A stretch of DNA of 64,000 nt, taken from NCBI GenBank assembly GCA_028869185.1, contig JAGWTA010000003.1:1-64000 (forward strand), in the 5' to 3' direction. Shown here one piece after another: positions 45,784-55,686 of the stretch (within the stretch, counting starts at the first letter, position 1; every line of letters starts with the position of its first letter). The position numbers and the translations under genes were made by a program. Under the pieces are notes generated by a model that was given only the letters and a program-made list of their open reading frames with translations, had not been told where the DNA came from and made no database searches. Origin of the DNA: Hyphomicrobiales bacterium. Its GTDB lineage: Bacteria > Pseudomonadota > Alphaproteobacteria > Rhizobiales > Beijerinckiaceae.

Positions 45784-47387
45784 GCGCGCCGCCGCTGCTC
45801 GAGGTCCGCGATCTTTCGGTCGCCTTTCGCACGCGGGACCAGGAAACGGTCGCGGTGCATCCGGTTTCATTCACGCTCGCCAAGGGGCGAACGCTCGCCC
45901 TTGTGGGCGAATCGGGATCTGGAAAATCGATCACGGCGCTGTCGATCGTCCGGCTGCTGCCAAGCTCGGCGATTCACCCCTCGGGGCAAATCCTGTTCGA
46001 GGGAAGCGACATTTTGAAACTGCCGCCGAATGCGCTGCGCGATCTGCGCGGCGACAAGATTTCGATGGTTTTTCAAGAGCCGATGACGTCGCTCAATCCG
46101 CTTCACACAATCGAGCAGCAGGTGGCTGAAATCCTGCAGCAGCACGGAGCGCGCGACAAGGCGCAGATACGCGCGCGCGTGCTGGAGCTGCTGGAGGAAG
46201 TCGGCATTCGCAATGCGCAGGAGCGGCTCGGCGCCTATCCGCATCAACTGTCCGGCGGACAGCGTCAGCGCGTGATGATTGCGATGGCGCTCGCCAATCG
46301 CCCGCAGCTTTTCATCGCCGACGAGCCGACGACGGCGCTCGATGTGACGGTGCAGGCGCAAATCCTGAAACGACTGAAGGAATTGCAACGCACCTATGAC
46401 ATGGCGATGCTGTTCATCACGCATGATCTTGGCATCGTGCGGCGCATTGCGGACGATGTCTGCGTCATGCAGCGCGGGCGCATCGTCGAGGCCGGGCCTG
46501 TCGATGCGATTTTCGCCCATCCGCAACACCCCTATACGCAAGCGTTGCTCGCGGCTGCGCCGAAGGGGCTCGCCGCCGCGCCGGCGCCGGATGCAAGGCA
46601 GATCGTCAGCGCAGACAATCTGCGCGTGTGGTTTCCGATCAAGCAGGGTTTCTTCCGTCGAACGGTCGGGCATGTGAAGGCTGTCGACGGGGTCAGCGTC
46701 GCCTTGCGCGAGGGCGCAACGCTCGGCGTCGTCGGCGAATCGGGCTCGGGCAAGACAACGCTCGGCCGCGCGATGCTGAGGCTGATCAAATCGGACGGTC
46801 CGATCGTCTTCATGGGACAAAGGATCGACGGGTGGAGCGCCCGCGAGATGCGGCCCTTGCGGCGCGACATGCAGATCGTGTTTCAGGACCCATATGGCTC
46901 GCTGTCGCCGCGCATGTCGGTCGCCGATATTGTCGCAGAAGGCCTGACAGTGCTGCAACGCGACCTCGATCTTGCGCAACGGCGCGAAATTGTCGCGCGC
47001 GCACTCGCCGACACGGGGTTGGATCCCGCTGCGATGGATCGTTATCCGCACGAATTTTCGGGAGGACAGCGCCAGCGCATCGCCATTGCGCGCGCGATCG
47101 CGCTGGAGCCGAAGTTCGTCGTGCTGGACGAACCGACTTCGGCGCTCGACATGTCCGTGCAGGCCCAGATCGTCGATCTGCTGCGCGATCTGCAACGCAG
47201 GCGAGGCCTGACCTACATGTTCATTTCCCACGATCTACGCGTCGTGAAGGCGCTGGCGAGCGATATCATCGTGATGCGCAACGGCGCTGTTGTGGAACAG
47301 GGGCCGGCGGCGGAAATCTTCAAGGATCCGAAGGACGATTATACGCGCACGCTTTTTGCTGCGGCGTTCGGAATCGAAACGGCCTGA
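45780..47387 (+). CDS. yejF: YejF-type duplicated ABC ATPase for peptide import
   Basis: A 535-residue double ATPase. The first domain has [28 protein letters not shown] and ADEPTTALDV. The second has GESGSGKTTLGRAM, FSGGQRQRIAIARAI and LDEPTSALDMSV. An oligopeptide-transporter C-terminal motif (HPQHPYTQALLAAAP) follows the first domain. It energises YejB/YejE. The stop is 3 bp from the stop of the convergent carboxylase gene. Confidence 0.95.
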   Translation: MSAPPLLEVRDLSVAFRTRDQETVAVHPVSFTLAKGRTLALVGESGSGKSITALSIVRLLPSSAIHPSGQILFEGSDILKLPPNALRDLRGDKISMVFQEPMTSLNPLHTIEQQVAEILQQHGARDKAQIRARVLELLEEVGIRNAQERLGAYPHQLSGGQRQRVMIAMALANRPQLFIADEPTTALDVTVQAQILKRLKELQRTYDMAMLFITHDLGIVRRIADDVCVMQRGRIVEAGPVDAIFAHPQHPYTQALLAAAPKGLAAAPAPDARQIVSADNLRVWFPIKQGFFRRTVGHVKAVDGVSVALREGATLGVVGESGSGKTTLGRAMLRLIKSDGPIVFMGQRIDGWSAREMRPLRRDMQIVFQDPYGSLSPRMSVADIVAEGLTVLQRDLDLAQRREIVARALADTGLDPAAMDRYPHEFSGGQRQRIAIARAIALEPKFVVLDEPTSALDMSVQAQIVDLLRDLQRRRGLTYMFISHDLRVVKALASDIIVMRNGAVVEQGPAAEIFKDPKDDYTRTLFAAAFGIETA

Positions 47388-47390
47388 GCG

Positions 47391-48950
47391 TCACGGCCGC
47401 ATCGCAAGGCCGCGCGGACCGGGCTGCAGGACGCGCCAGGCCAGTTGTGCGAAATCGGTCAGCAGGCGGCGCGTCTTGCGCGGATCGACAATGTCCTCGA
47501 CCCAGAAACTTTCCGCCGTGCGGAACGGCGAGCGCAATCGGTTGAGCCGCTCCTCGATTTGCGCAAGCGCCTTTGCAGGATCGTCGCTCGCCTCGATCTC
47601 GGCGCGATAGGCGGCCTCGATTCCGCCCTCCAGCGGCAGCGATCCCCAGAAGGCGGAAAGCCAGGCGTAGCGCAACGACAGACGCCCGCCCGGCTGATGC
47701 GCCGCGCCGGCGACGCCGAAAATGTTGCGCATGATGATCGTGCACCAGGGCGTCGTCGTCTGGTTGAGCGCCGCCATCACGCGCACGCCATGCCGGATCG
47801 TTCCCTCCTGCTCCGCCTCGCGGCCGATCATGAAGCCCGGGCAATCGGCGAGATAGACGACGGGCAGATGAAATGTCTCGGCAAGGTCGACGAAGCGCAC
47901 GATCTTCTGGCAGGCGTCGGCCGTCCACGAACCGCCATAAAAGAACGGATCGCTCGCCATCAGCGCGACCGGTTTGCCGTCAAGGCGCGCAAGGCCGGTG
48001 ATGATGGAGCGGCCGTAAAGCGCGCCCATTTCGAAAAACGATCCGGCGTCGACGACCGCCTCGATAATCGGGCGCACCTTGTAGACTTTCTTGCGGTCGC
48101 GCGGCACGGCGCGCATCAGACTTTCGACATCGCGCCGCGGATCGTCGTCGCATGGGCCCAGCGGCGGCAGTTCGTAAACGGACGATGGCAGGTAGGACAG
48201 GAAGCGGCGCGCACAGGCGAAGGCTTCGTCCTCGCTGTCGACGGCATGGTCGACGCCGCCGGCGCGCGTCTGGATTTCCCAGCCGCCGAGCGCGTTCTTG
48301 TCGAGGTTCTGACCAAGGCGCGCCACCACAGGAGGGCCGGCGACGAACATCGCGGAGTTTTTCGTCATCACCGAATAATGCGTCGAGGCGAGGCGGGCCG
48401 CGCCAAGACCCGCCACAGAGCCAAGCCCAAGCCCCACCACCGGCACGTGGCCGAGATTGTCGGTCATGAGAAAATAGGCTTTCGTCTCGCCGATCTGACC
48501 GGGCAGGTTCGAGCGCCCCATCGTTTCGATCGTCTTGACAGAACCGCCGCCGCCCGACCCTTCGATGACGCGAATGATCGGCAAGCGGAATTCGCGCGCC
48601 ATTTCCTCAGCCATGATCGGCTTTTCGCGAATGGCCGCGTCGGCCGAACCGCCGCGCAAGGTGAAATCGTCGCCAACGATCACCACCGGACGCTCATCGA
48701 TCGTGGCGCGCCCGAATACGCAATTGGATGGCGTGACGTTTTTCAGTTCGCCTGTTGTCGGATCATATTCGGCGCGGCCCGCCAACGCGCCGACTTCGTG
48801 AAAGCTGCCGCGGTCGGCAAGTTTTGCGATGCGTTCGCGCACCGTGTAGCGCCCGGCCGCATGCTGACGGCGCACGCGATCGGCGCCGCCCATCGCTTCG
48901 GCGAATTTGCGCCGCTTGCGCAGTTCTTCAAGTTCCGGATTCCACGGCAT
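47391..48950 (-). CDS. Acyl-CoA carboxylase, carboxyltransferase (beta) subunit
   Basis: A 519-residue biotin-dependent carboxyltransferase. Both crotonase-like halves are present: GDDFTLRGGSADAAIREK, IEGSGGGGSVKTIETMG and ARLASTHYSVMTKNSAMFVA, then SIITGLARLDGKPVALMASD, FFYGGSWTADACQKIVRFVD, LADCPGFMIGREAEQEGTI and TIIMRNIFGVAGAAHQPGG. This resembles propionyl/methylcrotonyl/geranyl-CoA carboxylase beta subunits. No biotin carboxylase subunit is adjacent, so the partner is elsewhere and the substrate is unknown. ATG 48950 (MPWNPELEELRKRR) is preferred to 48977. Confidence 0.9.
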   Translation of the reverse strand: MPWNPELEELRKRRKFAEAMGGADRVRRQHAAGRYTVRERIAKLADRGSFHEVGALAGRAEYDPTTGELKNVTPSNCVFGRATIDERPVVIVGDDFTLRGGSADAAIREKPIMAEEMAREFRLPIIRVIEGSGGGGSVKTIETMGRSNLPGQIGETKAYFLMTDNLGHVPVVGLGLGSVAGLGAARLASTHYSVMTKNSAMFVAGPPVVARLGQNLDKNALGGWEIQTRAGGVDHAVDSEDEAFACARRFLSYLPSSVYELPPLGPCDDDPRRDVESLMRAVPRDRKKVYKVRPIIEAVVDAGSFFEMGALYGRSIITGLARLDGKPVALMASDPFFYGGSWTADACQKIVRFVDLAETFHLPVVYLADCPGFMIGREAEQEGTIRHGVRVMAALNQTTTPWCTIIMRNIFGVAGAAHQPGGRLSLRYAWLSAFWGSLPLEGGIEAAYRAEIEASDDPAKALAQIEERLNRLRSPFRTAESFWVEDIVDPRKTRRLLTDFAQLAWRVLQPGPRGLAMRP

Positions 48951-49019
48951 CGAATGCTGCGCCCCTTTGGCGCGCAAACTGCGCGCGCGCGCAAAGCCAT
49001 GTCAAGCTGCAGCGCAGCG

Positions 49020-49673
49020 CTAGCGCGCAATCGCCACGCCGCGTTCGGCCAGCAATTGCGCAATCGCCGTGCGCAGATGCGCAACGCCGTCGCCCTCGCG
49101 GCTCGAGGTGAAAACGACTTCGGGATAAGCGGCGGGACGGCGCGCAACGCCGGCTGCCACTTCCGCCAGCCGCGCGTCGATTTCGCCTTTCTTCACCTCG
49201 TCGCGCTTGGTCAGCACGATGGCGTAGGAAACGGCGGCTGCGTCGAGCATGTCGAGCATTTCCTTGTCGGGCGGCATGAGTCCCCTGCGCCCGTCGATCA
49301 GCACATACACGCGCAGAAGCTGCGCGCGCCCGCGCAGATAGGCGCGCAACAAATGATCCCAGGACGCTGATTTCTGCTTCGACACCGCCGCGTAGCCATA
49401 GCCTGGCATATCGACGAGGCGCGCCGTTTCGCCGAGCGCGAAAAAATTAAGCTCCTGCGTGCGGCCGGGCGTGTGCGAAACGCGCGCCAGCGTCTTGCGG
49501 CCGGTGAGCGCGTTGAGGAGCGAGGATTTTCCAACGTTCGAGCGCCCCGCGAATGCAAATTCGGGTGGGCCCGGCGGCGGCAAATTATCCGGTCGGGCCG
49601 CCGCCCAGATGAAGTCGCAGGGGCCGGCGAAAAGTTTTCGCCCGGCCTCGGCGTATGGATCATCGTCGCTCAC
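49020..49673 (-). CDS. engB: Ribosome biogenesis GTPase EngB (YsxC/YihA)
   Basis: A 217-residue GTPase with G1 GRSNVGKSSLLNAL, G2/G3 region SHTPGRTQELNFF then VDMPGYGYAAVSK (G3 DMPG), and G4 LTKRDEVKKGE. It assists large-subunit assembly. GTG start at 49673. It lies 10 bp after yidC in the rpmH-rnpA-yidC-engB operon. Confidence 0.96.
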   Translation of the reverse strand: MSDDDPYAEAGRKLFAGPCDFIWAAARPDNLPPPGPPEFAFAGRSNVGKSSLLNALTGRKTLARVSHTPGRTQELNFFALGETARLVDMPGYGYAAVSKQKSASWDHLLRAYLRGRAQLLRVYVLIDGRRGLMPPDKEMLDMLDAAAVSYAIVLTKRDEVKKGEIDARLAEVAAGVARRPAAYPEVVFTSSREGDGVAHLRTAIAQLLAERGVAIAR

Positions 49674-49683
49674 GCGGGTCCGG

Positions 49684-51483
49684 TCACGCTTTCTTGCGGC
49701 CGAAACTTTCGGCCAGATTGTCCCACAGATGGAATTTCACGCCGGCCTTGCTGGCGATCCACCATTGCTGGAGCACCGACAGCAGATTGTTCCACGTCCA
49801 GTAAATGACGAGACCGGCGGGGAACGAGCCCATCATGAAGGTGAAGATAACCGGCATCCACGAGAACATCTGCCGCTGCACCGGATCGGTCGCCTGCGGG
49901 CTCATCTTCATCTGCACCCACATCGAAATGCCCATGGCGAGCGGCCAGATGCCGAGCCAGAGGAAATGGCCGATGACGGGAACATGCGTCGGATCGAACG
50001 GCAGCAGGCCGAACAGATTGAAGACATTGGTCGGATCGGGCGCGGAGAGATCCTTGATCCAGCCGTAGAACGGCGCCTGCCGCATTTCGATGGTGACGAA
50101 CAGGACCTTGTAGAGCGAGAAGAAGACCGGGATCTGGATCAGCATCGGCAGACAGCCGGCGACCGGATTGACCTTCTCGCGCTTGTACAGCTCCATCTGC
50201 TCCTGCTGGAGCTTCACCTTGTCGTCGCCGTATTTCGCTTGCAGCTCCTTCAGCTGCGGCTGCAGCGCCTGCATTTTCGCCATCGACAGGTAGGAGCGAT
50301 TGGCGAGCGGCAGGAAGGCGAGCTTGACGAGCACCGTTACGGCCAGAATCGCCAGGCCGAAATTGCCGATCAGGCGATAGAGGCCGTGGATCAGGCGGAA
50401 CATCGGCCGCGTGATGAAATAGAACCAGCCCCAGTCGATCAGCAGGTCGAATTTCTTCAGGCCCGGCGTTTCCGCATAATGGTCGAGCAGCTGCGTGACC
50501 TTCGCGCCGGCGAAAACGAAATTCGTGTTCGCATAAGTCGCGCCGGGCGCGACAGTCTGCGGCGCGCCGAACGTATCGGCCTGGTAGGAGTGCGTCGGAC
50601 TGGCGGAGAGGCGGCCTTCGAAAGGCTTGTTCTGCTCGGGCGCGACGACGGCGGCCCAATATTTGTCGGTGATCCCGACCCAGCCGCCTTCGCCCTTGTA
50701 GGCTTTGAGCGCGCCGGCTTCCTTTTCGATCTTGTCGTAGGTCCATTCCTGCACGCCGGAATCGCCGACAACGCCGATCAGGCCTTCGTGCAGCACGGCG
50801 TAGCCCTGCGTCGCAGGCTTTTCGTGCCGCGAGACGAGCGCATAGGGAAAGAGCGTCACGGGGGAGGCGCTCTTGTTGGCGACGGCGTCGGAAATGGTGA
50901 AGAGATAGTCCTTGTCGACCGAAATCTTGCGCGTGAAGACGAGGCCCGCGCCATTGTCCCACGTGAGCGTCACCGGCGTTTCGGGCGTCAGCTTCGCGCC
51001 ATCGGCGGTCCACAGCGTGTTGGCGTCCGGCAGCGCGACTTTCTCGCCGTTCTGACCGACGAAGCCGGTTTCTGCGTAGAAGGCGTGTGGGGCGCCCGAC
51101 GGCGAGAGCAGCACGATATGCGGGCTGCCGGGATCGACCGTCTCGCGATACTTGACCAGCGAAACATCGTCGATCCGCGCGCCCCGCAGCGCGATGGAGC
51201 CCGAGATGCTCGGCGTTTCGATGACAATGCGCGGCGAGGCGGCGAGCGCGCCCTCGCGGGTCTGCAATGCGGGCGCACCGGGATTGGCGGGGGTCGCCGC
51301 CGGGGCTGCGCCGGGCGCGGCCGTTTCGTTGCGCACGTCCTGCCGGCTGGCCTGCGCCTGCGTCAGGGCCTGTTGCTGGCGCTCGCGCTCCATTTTCGGG
51401 CCGGCGTAGAAATATTGCCAGCCCAGCAGCACAACCGCCGACAGAAAGAAGGCGAGGATGAGATTTTTGGCGTCCTGACTCAT
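49684..51483 (-). CDS. yidC: Membrane protein insertase YidC
   Basis: A 599-residue inner-membrane insertase. An N-terminal anchor (about 6-25, [20 protein letters not shown]) is followed by a large periplasmic beta-domain and a conserved five-helix core: [60 protein letters not shown], and the ending [20 protein letters not shown]. It inserts respiratory and ATP synthase subunits with or without Sec. It starts 5 bp after rnpA. Confidence 0.97.
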   Translation of the reverse strand: MSQDAKNLILAFFLSAVVLLGWQYFYAGPKMERERQQQALTQAQASRQDVRNETAAPGAAPAATPANPGAPALQTREGALAASPRIVIETPSISGSIALRGARIDDVSLVKYRETVDPGSPHIVLLSPSGAPHAFYAETGFVGQNGEKVALPDANTLWTADGAKLTPETPVTLTWDNGAGLVFTRKISVDKDYLFTISDAVANKSASPVTLFPYALVSRHEKPATQGYAVLHEGLIGVVGDSGVQEWTYDKIEKEAGALKAYKGEGGWVGITDKYWAAVVAPEQNKPFEGRLSASPTHSYQADTFGAPQTVAPGATYANTNFVFAGAKVTQLLDHYAETPGLKKFDLLIDWGWFYFITRPMFRLIHGLYRLIGNFGLAILAVTVLVKLAFLPLANRSYLSMAKMQALQPQLKELQAKYGDDKVKLQQEQMELYKREKVNPVAGCLPMLIQIPVFFSLYKVLFVTIEMRQAPFYGWIKDLSAPDPTNVFNLFGLLPFDPTHVPVIGHFLWLGIWPLAMGISMWVQMKMSPQATDPVQRQMFSWMPVIFTFMMGSFPAGLVIYWTWNNLLSVLQQWWIASKAGVKFHLWDNLAESFGRKKA

Positions 51484-51488
51484 GCGTC

Positions 51489-51881
51489 CTACTTTGCTCG
51501 CCTTTTTTCGGTTCGCCCCTCAGGTCGCCCGATCGCCGTCAACGCGCCGGCCATGTCGGCGACGAGCGCCGCAAAAGGCCGGCCAAGCGCTTCGGCGCGG
51601 GCGACGAACACATAGTCCACGCCGGGCGCGGCGGAAAGGGCTGCGCCCTGCACAAGCGCTGCGCGCAAGCGGCGACGGATGCGGTTGCGCCTGACCGCGC
51701 GCGCATCGACTTTTTTTGAAACGGTCAGACCAAAACGGGGCGGCTCTGCGTCGTCGCCGCTGCGCAAAACCGCCTGCAGGGCGAATGCGGCCGCATGACG
51801 GCGCTTTCCGCGCGCCGCCGCGAGGAATTCCGCCCGCTTTTTCAGGCGCGTGGGTTGGGGTTTACGCGGACCGCGGGCCAT
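51489..51881 (-). CDS. rnpA: Ribonuclease P protein component
   Basis: A 130-residue basic protein with the RNR motif in [16 protein letters not shown] and the conserved FGLTVSKKV. It binds RNase P RNA for tRNA 5' maturation. It lies between rpmH (40 bp upstream) and yidC. Confidence 0.95.
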   Translation of the reverse strand: MARGPRKPQPTRLKKRAEFLAAARGKRRHAAAFALQAVLRSGDDAEPPRFGLTVSKKVDARAVRRNRIRRRLRAALVQGAALSAAPGVDYVFVARAEALGRPFAALVADMAGALTAIGRPEGRTEKRRAK

Positions 51882-51921
51882 CCCGTCTCCGCAAAAACCG
51901 GCCGGAACCGGTGTGGCGGCC

Positions 51922-52056
51922 TCAGGCCGAAAGGCGCTTGCGACCGCGGGCGCGACGGGCGGCGATGACCTTGCGGCCGCCGACAGTGGCCATGCGCGCG
52001 CGGAAGCCGTGCCGGCGCTTGCGCACGATTTTGGAAGGTTGATAAGTCCGCTTCAC
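51922..52056 (-). CDS. rpmH: 50S ribosomal protein L34
   Basis: A 44-residue protein reading [17 protein letters not shown] then [20 protein letters not shown] and RKRLSA, identical in layout to bacterial L34. It has a GTG start at 52056 with a GGAG Shine-Dalgarno eight bases before. First gene of the operon; a near-consensus promoter lies upstream. Confidence 0.97.
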   Translation of the reverse strand: MKRTYQPSKIVRKRRHGFRARMATVGGRKVIAARRARGRKRLSA

Positions 52057-52139
52057 GGATTTTCTCCGAAACTTGCTGCGAAACCGCGCGGGCCAAAAGT
52101 TCAGCCCCGACGCCGGCGCCGCCGAAATCGTTGCGCGGC

Positions 52140-52168
52140 TTATAAGGGGCGAAACGGGCGAGAGTCAA
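52140..52168 (-). promoter_or_regulatory. Promoter of the rpmH-rnpA-yidC-engB operon
   Basis: Minus-strand TTGACT (52168-52163), a 17-base spacer and TTATAA (52145-52140), 84 bp before the rpmH start. Close to the sigma-70 consensus. Confidence 0.75.
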
Positions 52169-52265
52169 CGCAAAAGGCCGCCTTTCGGCCCCGCCTGCGG
52201 CGCGCCTGCCCTTCGCCGGCCCGCAGCGCGCCCTTGCCTGCGCCCCATGGGCTCGTTTGCGCCCC

Positions 52266-52294
52266 TTGCGCCTGACCCCGCCATGCGCCAAATA
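52266..52294 (+). promoter_or_regulatory. Possible promoter of SRP RNA
   Basis: TTGCGC (52266-52271), a 17-base spacer and CAAATA (52289-52294), which would start transcription at the 5' end of the SRP RNA. Moderate match only. Confidence 0.4.
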
Positions 52295-52299
52295 GACCT

Positions 52300-52394
52300 C
52301 GGGAGGTTGGCGGTGGACGCATCACTCGCCAACCGGGTCAGGTCCGGAAGGAAGCAGCCCTAACGAGACCGAGCGGGTCTCTGTCCAACCTCCT
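52300..52394 (+). ncRNA. ffs: Signal recognition particle RNA (4.5S, small bacterial type)
   Basis: The apical SRP loop is unmistakable: GGTCAGGTCCGGAAGGAAGC, then AGCCCTAACGAGACC (52337-52370 region). The 5' GGGAGGTTGG pairs with the 3' CCAACCTCC to close the hairpin. It scaffolds Ffh for cotranslational targeting. It sits 25 bp upstream of dnaX, as in many alphaproteobacteria. Ends are set by the terminal pairing and may be off by a few bases. Confidence 0.95.
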
Positions 52395-52419
52395 ACCTGT
52401 TTTCCCAAAGCGGCGGCCG

Positions 52420-54222
52420 ATGACGAACGAAATCCCGCACGAGGCGCCTGCGGGCGGCGGCCTGTTCGGCGAGCCCGACGCAAAGGCCGGCGCCTATCGC
52501 GTGCTCGCCCGCAAATATCGTCCTTCGAATTTCGACGCCTTGATCGGGCAGGACCTCATGGTCCGCATCCTGACCAACGCCTTCGAACTCGGACGCGTCC
52601 ATCAGGCCTATATGCTGACCGGCGTGCGCGGCGTCGGCAAGACGACGACGGCGCGCATTCTGGCGCGCGCGCTGAATTACGAATTGCCCGCCAGGGATGG
52701 CAAGCCGGCGGTGACCAAACCGACCGTCGTCATGCCAGAGCTCGGCCTGCATTGTCAGGCGATCATCGACTCGCGCCATGTCGACGTGATCGAGATGGAC
52801 GCCGCCTCGCATACGGGCGTCGACGACATTCGCGAAATCATCGAGGGCGCGCGCTACAAGCCGGCCTCGGCGCGGATGAAGGTCTTCATCATCGACGAAG
52901 TGCACATGCTCTCGAAGGCGGCGTTCAACGCGCTTTTGAAAACGCTGGAAGAGCCGCCCGAACATGTGAAGTTCATTTTCGCCACAACCGAAATCGAAAA
53001 GGTGCCGGTGACGGTGCGCTCGCGCTGCCTGCGCTTCGATCTGCGCCGCGTCGAACACGCCGATCTCGTCGCCCATCTGGCGCGCATCTGCGACATGGAG
53101 CATGTGCAGGCCGAGCCGGAAGCGCTCGGGCTGATCGCACGCGCGGCCGAAGGTTCGGTGCGCGATTCCCTGTCGCTGCTCGATCAGGCGATTGCGCAAA
53201 GCGGCGAGGGCCAGACGATCCATGCGCAGATGGCCGGCGCGATGCTCGGCCTTGCCGATCGCGCGCGCATTTTCGATCTGTTCGAAGCGGTCATGCGCGG
53301 CGACGTCGCGCGCGCGATCGAGAATTTGCAGGATCAATATAACGAAGGCGCCGACCCGGCGCAGGTGCTGCTGGAAGTCGCCGAATTCACGCATCTGACG
53401 ACGCGCGCGAAAATTGCGCCCGATGCGCCGATGAACGCCTTGCCGCCGGAAGAAGCGAAGGCTGCGCGCGATTACGCCGCGCGACTGTCGATGCCCGCGC
53501 TCAGCCGCGCCTGGCAGATATTGCTTGCGGGCGTCGCCGAAGTGCGCGCCTCGCCGCGCCCGCTGGCCGCCGCCGACATGGTTCTGGTGCGCATCGCCTA
53601 CGCGGCCGATCTGCCGACGCCGGACGAGGCGTTGCGCAAGCTCGGCTTTGGCGCAGGCGAGACTGCGGCGCCCGCCGCTCCAGCGCGCGCTGCGCCCTCG
53701 AACGGCCCGCGCGCCTTTTCAGCTGCACAACAGAGCGCCGCCGCGCCCGCCGTTTTCGATGCGCCGGCGCCAGCCGCCGGCCCCCGCGCACAATTTGCGC
53801 GGCTTGAAGATGTGATCGCGCGCGCCGCCGCCGAACGCGACATCCAGCTCAAGGTTGCGCTGGAGCGCGACGTGCGACTTGTGCGTTTCGAACAGGGACG
53901 CGTCGAATTTTCGCTGAGCCCTGGCGGCGCGCCGCAACTTGCACAGACCTTGATGCGCCGCCTGCAGGACTGGACGGGCGAACGCTGGCTCGTTGCGCTT
54001 TCGACGAAAGAAGGCGCGCCGAGCATTGCAGAACGCGCGGCGGAAAAAACGCGCGCGCGCGAGCAGGGCGTCGCAGCAGATCCACTGGTGCGCGCAGTGC
54101 TCGATCGCTTTCCCGGCGCCGAAATCGTCGCAGTGCGTTCCGGCGAGGATGCGCCGGCGCCCGGCGGCGGCGAAGCCGATCTTGTCTATGGCGGCGACGA
54201 GCAGGACGAAGACGACATTTAA
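52420..54222 (+). CDS. dnaX: DNA polymerase III subunits gamma and tau
   Basis: A 600-residue clamp-loader ATPase. KYRPSNFDALIGQDLMV, Walker A TGVRGVGKTTTARILA, EMDAASHTGVDDIREI, Walker B KVFIIDEVHMLS, sensor 1 FIFATTEIEKVPVT. The zinc-module cysteines of the E. coli protein are replaced around LGLHCQAIIDSRHVDV, as is usual in alphaproteobacteria. An Ala/Pro-rich linker (about 410-455) leads to the tau-like C-terminal domain. No clear slippery A-run for frameshifting was seen. Followed by ybaB and recR. Confidence 0.96.
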   Translation: MTNEIPHEAPAGGGLFGEPDAKAGAYRVLARKYRPSNFDALIGQDLMVRILTNAFELGRVHQAYMLTGVRGVGKTTTARILARALNYELPARDGKPAVTKPTVVMPELGLHCQAIIDSRHVDVIEMDAASHTGVDDIREIIEGARYKPASARMKVFIIDEVHMLSKAAFNALLKTLEEPPEHVKFIFATTEIEKVPVTVRSRCLRFDLRRVEHADLVAHLARICDMEHVQAEPEALGLIARAAEGSVRDSLSLLDQAIAQSGEGQTIHAQMAGAMLGLADRARIFDLFEAVMRGDVARAIENLQDQYNEGADPAQVLLEVAEFTHLTTRAKIAPDAPMNALPPEEAKAARDYAARLSMPALSRAWQILLAGVAEVRASPRPLAAADMVLVRIAYAADLPTPDEALRKLGFGAGETAAPAAPARAAPSNGPRAFSAAQQSAAAPAVFDAPAPAAGPRAQFARLEDVIARAAAERDIQLKVALERDVRLVRFEQGRVEFSLSPGGAPQLAQTLMRRLQDWTGERWLVALSTKEGAPSIAERAAEKTRAREQGVAADPLVRAVLDRFPGAEIVAVRSGEDAPAPGGGEADLVYGGDEQDEDDI

Positions 54223-54237
54223 TTTCGGAGAGAAAAC

Positions 54238-54561
54238 ATGCGCGACATGATGGGTCTGATGAAACAGGCGCAGGCCATGCAGCAGAAAATGGCCGAGCTG
54301 CAAGGCGAACTCGACAATGTGCTCGTCGAAGGACAATCCGGCGGCGGGCTCGTGAAGGCGACGATGAGCGCCAAGGGCGCGATGAAAGCCGTGTCGATCG
54401 ACCCTTCCCTGTTCAAGCCTGAAGAACGCGAAATGGTGGAAGACCTGATCGTCGCCGCCATCGAGGACGCGCGCCGCAAGGGCGAGGAAGCGGCGAGCGA
54501 AAAGATGAAGGCGCTGACAGCGGGCCTGCCGCTGCCGCCCGGCATGAAGCTGCCGTTCTAA
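54238..54561 (+). CDS. ybaB: YbaB/EbfC nucleoid-associated protein
   Basis: A 107-residue DNA-binding protein with the typical start [20 protein letters not shown], the middle [20 protein letters not shown] and the end [23 protein letters not shown] Shine-Dalgarno is present. It is 15 bp after dnaX and 11 bp before recR. Confidence 0.96.
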   Translation: MRDMMGLMKQAQAMQQKMAELQGELDNVLVEGQSGGGLVKATMSAKGAMKAVSIDPSLFKPEEREMVEDLIVAAIEDARRKGEEAASEKMKALTAGLPLPPGMKLPF

Positions 54562-54572
54562 AAGAGTCCACA

Positions 54573-55178
54573 ATGGCCGAACGTATCGCAGGGCCGGAAA
54601 TCGAACGGTTGATTCAATTGCTCGCGCGTTTGCCTGGACTGGGCCCGCGTTCGGCGCGGCGCGCGGCCTTGCATCTCATCCGCAAGCGCGAGGAATTGCT
54701 GGCCCCGCTCGCAGACGCCATGCATGTGGCGCGCGAGCGCGTCGTCGTCTGCTCGTCCTGCGGCAATGTCGACACGCGCGATCCCTGCACGCTTTGCGCC
54801 GACGAGCGGCGCGACGCCACGACGCTGATCGTCGTCGAGACGGTCGGCGATCTGTGGGCGCTCGAACGCGCCGGCGCCGTGCGCGGACGATATCATGTGC
54901 TGGGCGGCGTGCTGTCGCCGCTCGATGGCGTGGGGCCGCGGGATCTCAATCTCGCCCGCCTCGTCGAGCGCGTGCGCGAGGGCGGCGTTGCGGAGGTGAT
55001 TCTGGCGGTCAACGCGACGGTCGACGGGCAGACCACGGCCCATTACATCGTCGACCTTCTGTCGGACACGCCGGTGCGCGTGACGCGGCTCGCCCATGGC
55101 GTGCCGGTTGGCGGGGAACTCGATTATCTCGACGAGGGCACGCTCGCCGCCGCGCTCCGGCAGCGCACGAGCCTCTGA
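54573..55178 (+). CDS. recR: Recombination mediator protein RecR
   Basis: A 201-residue RecFOR component. The helix-hairpin-helix is [16 protein letters not shown], the Cys4 zinc finger [16 protein letters not shown], and the Toprim domain [19 protein letters not shown] with [12 protein letters not shown]. The ending [20 protein letters not shown] is diagnostic. It converges with ptsN, their stops being 3 bp apart. Confidence 0.97.
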   Translation: MAERIAGPEIERLIQLLARLPGLGPRSARRAALHLIRKREELLAPLADAMHVARERVVVCSSCGNVDTRDPCTLCADERRDATTLIVVETVGDLWALERAGAVRGRYHVLGGVLSPLDGVGPRDLNLARLVERVREGGVAEVILAVNATVDGQTTAHYIVDLLSDTPVRVTRLAHGVPVGGELDYLDEGTLAAALRQRTSL

Positions 55179-55181
55179 CGC

Positions 55182-55646
55182 TCACGCCGCATTGGGCGTG
55201 GAGGCGCGCGTCAGGATGGAATAAAGCGCGGAAGCATCGCGCGTCGAACGCAACGAGGCCACGATCGAGGCGTCGCGCAGGGCGCGCGCTGCGCGCGACA
55301 AAGCGCTCAGATGATCGGCGCCCGCCGATTCCGGGGCGATCAGCAGGAAAATGAGATCGACAGGCGCCTCGTCGGCCGATTCGAAATCGATCGGCTTGTC
55401 GAGGCGTGCGAAGACGCCAAAAATCTTCTGGCATTTGGGGAGTTTGCCATGCGGCATGGCGACGCCGCCGCCGACGCCTGTCGAACCCAGCCGTTCGCGC
55501 TGGACCAGCGAATCGAAAATCTCGCGCGCAGGCAGGCCGGACAAGGTCGCGGCCTTGTCGGCCAGTTCCTGCAAGGCCTGTTTCTTGCTGGAGGCCTTGA
55601 GAGCGGGAATAACCGCTTCTGGCGTCACAAGGTCGGTGAGGGGCAT
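55182..55646 (-). CDS. ptsN: Nitrogen-PTS EIIA protein
   Basis: A 154-residue EIIA-fructose-type domain. The phosphorylated His66 is in GVGGGVAMPHGKLPK. It regulates potassium uptake, nitrogen and carbon responses via its phosphorylation state. ATG 55646 is chosen (AGGAAA upstream); the frame is open further but not family-like. It is the last gene of the rpoN-hpf-ptsN group. Confidence 0.95.
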   Translation of the reverse strand: MPLTDLVTPEAVIPALKASSKKQALQELADKAATLSGLPAREIFDSLVQRERLGSTGVGGGVAMPHGKLPKCQKIFGVFARLDKPIDFESADEAPVDLIFLLIAPESAGADHLSALSRAARALRDASIVASLRSTRDASALYSILTRASTPNAA

Positions 55647-55686
55647 TGGATGAAGTTTCCTGTTTCCGCGACGGCGGGAGGAACGC

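Noticed and set aside
45867-47231. Minus-strand 454-residue open frame opposite yejF
   Set aside because: The plus strand contains both ATPase domains with all motifs.
47445-49370. Plus-strand 641-residue open frame opposite the carboxyltransferase and engB
   Set aside because: It spans two well-defined minus-strand genes and has no domain signature.
49459-51615. Plus-strand 718-residue open frame opposite yidC
   Set aside because: YidC is certain on the minus strand; this frame is Arg/Asp/Gln-rich shadow sequence.
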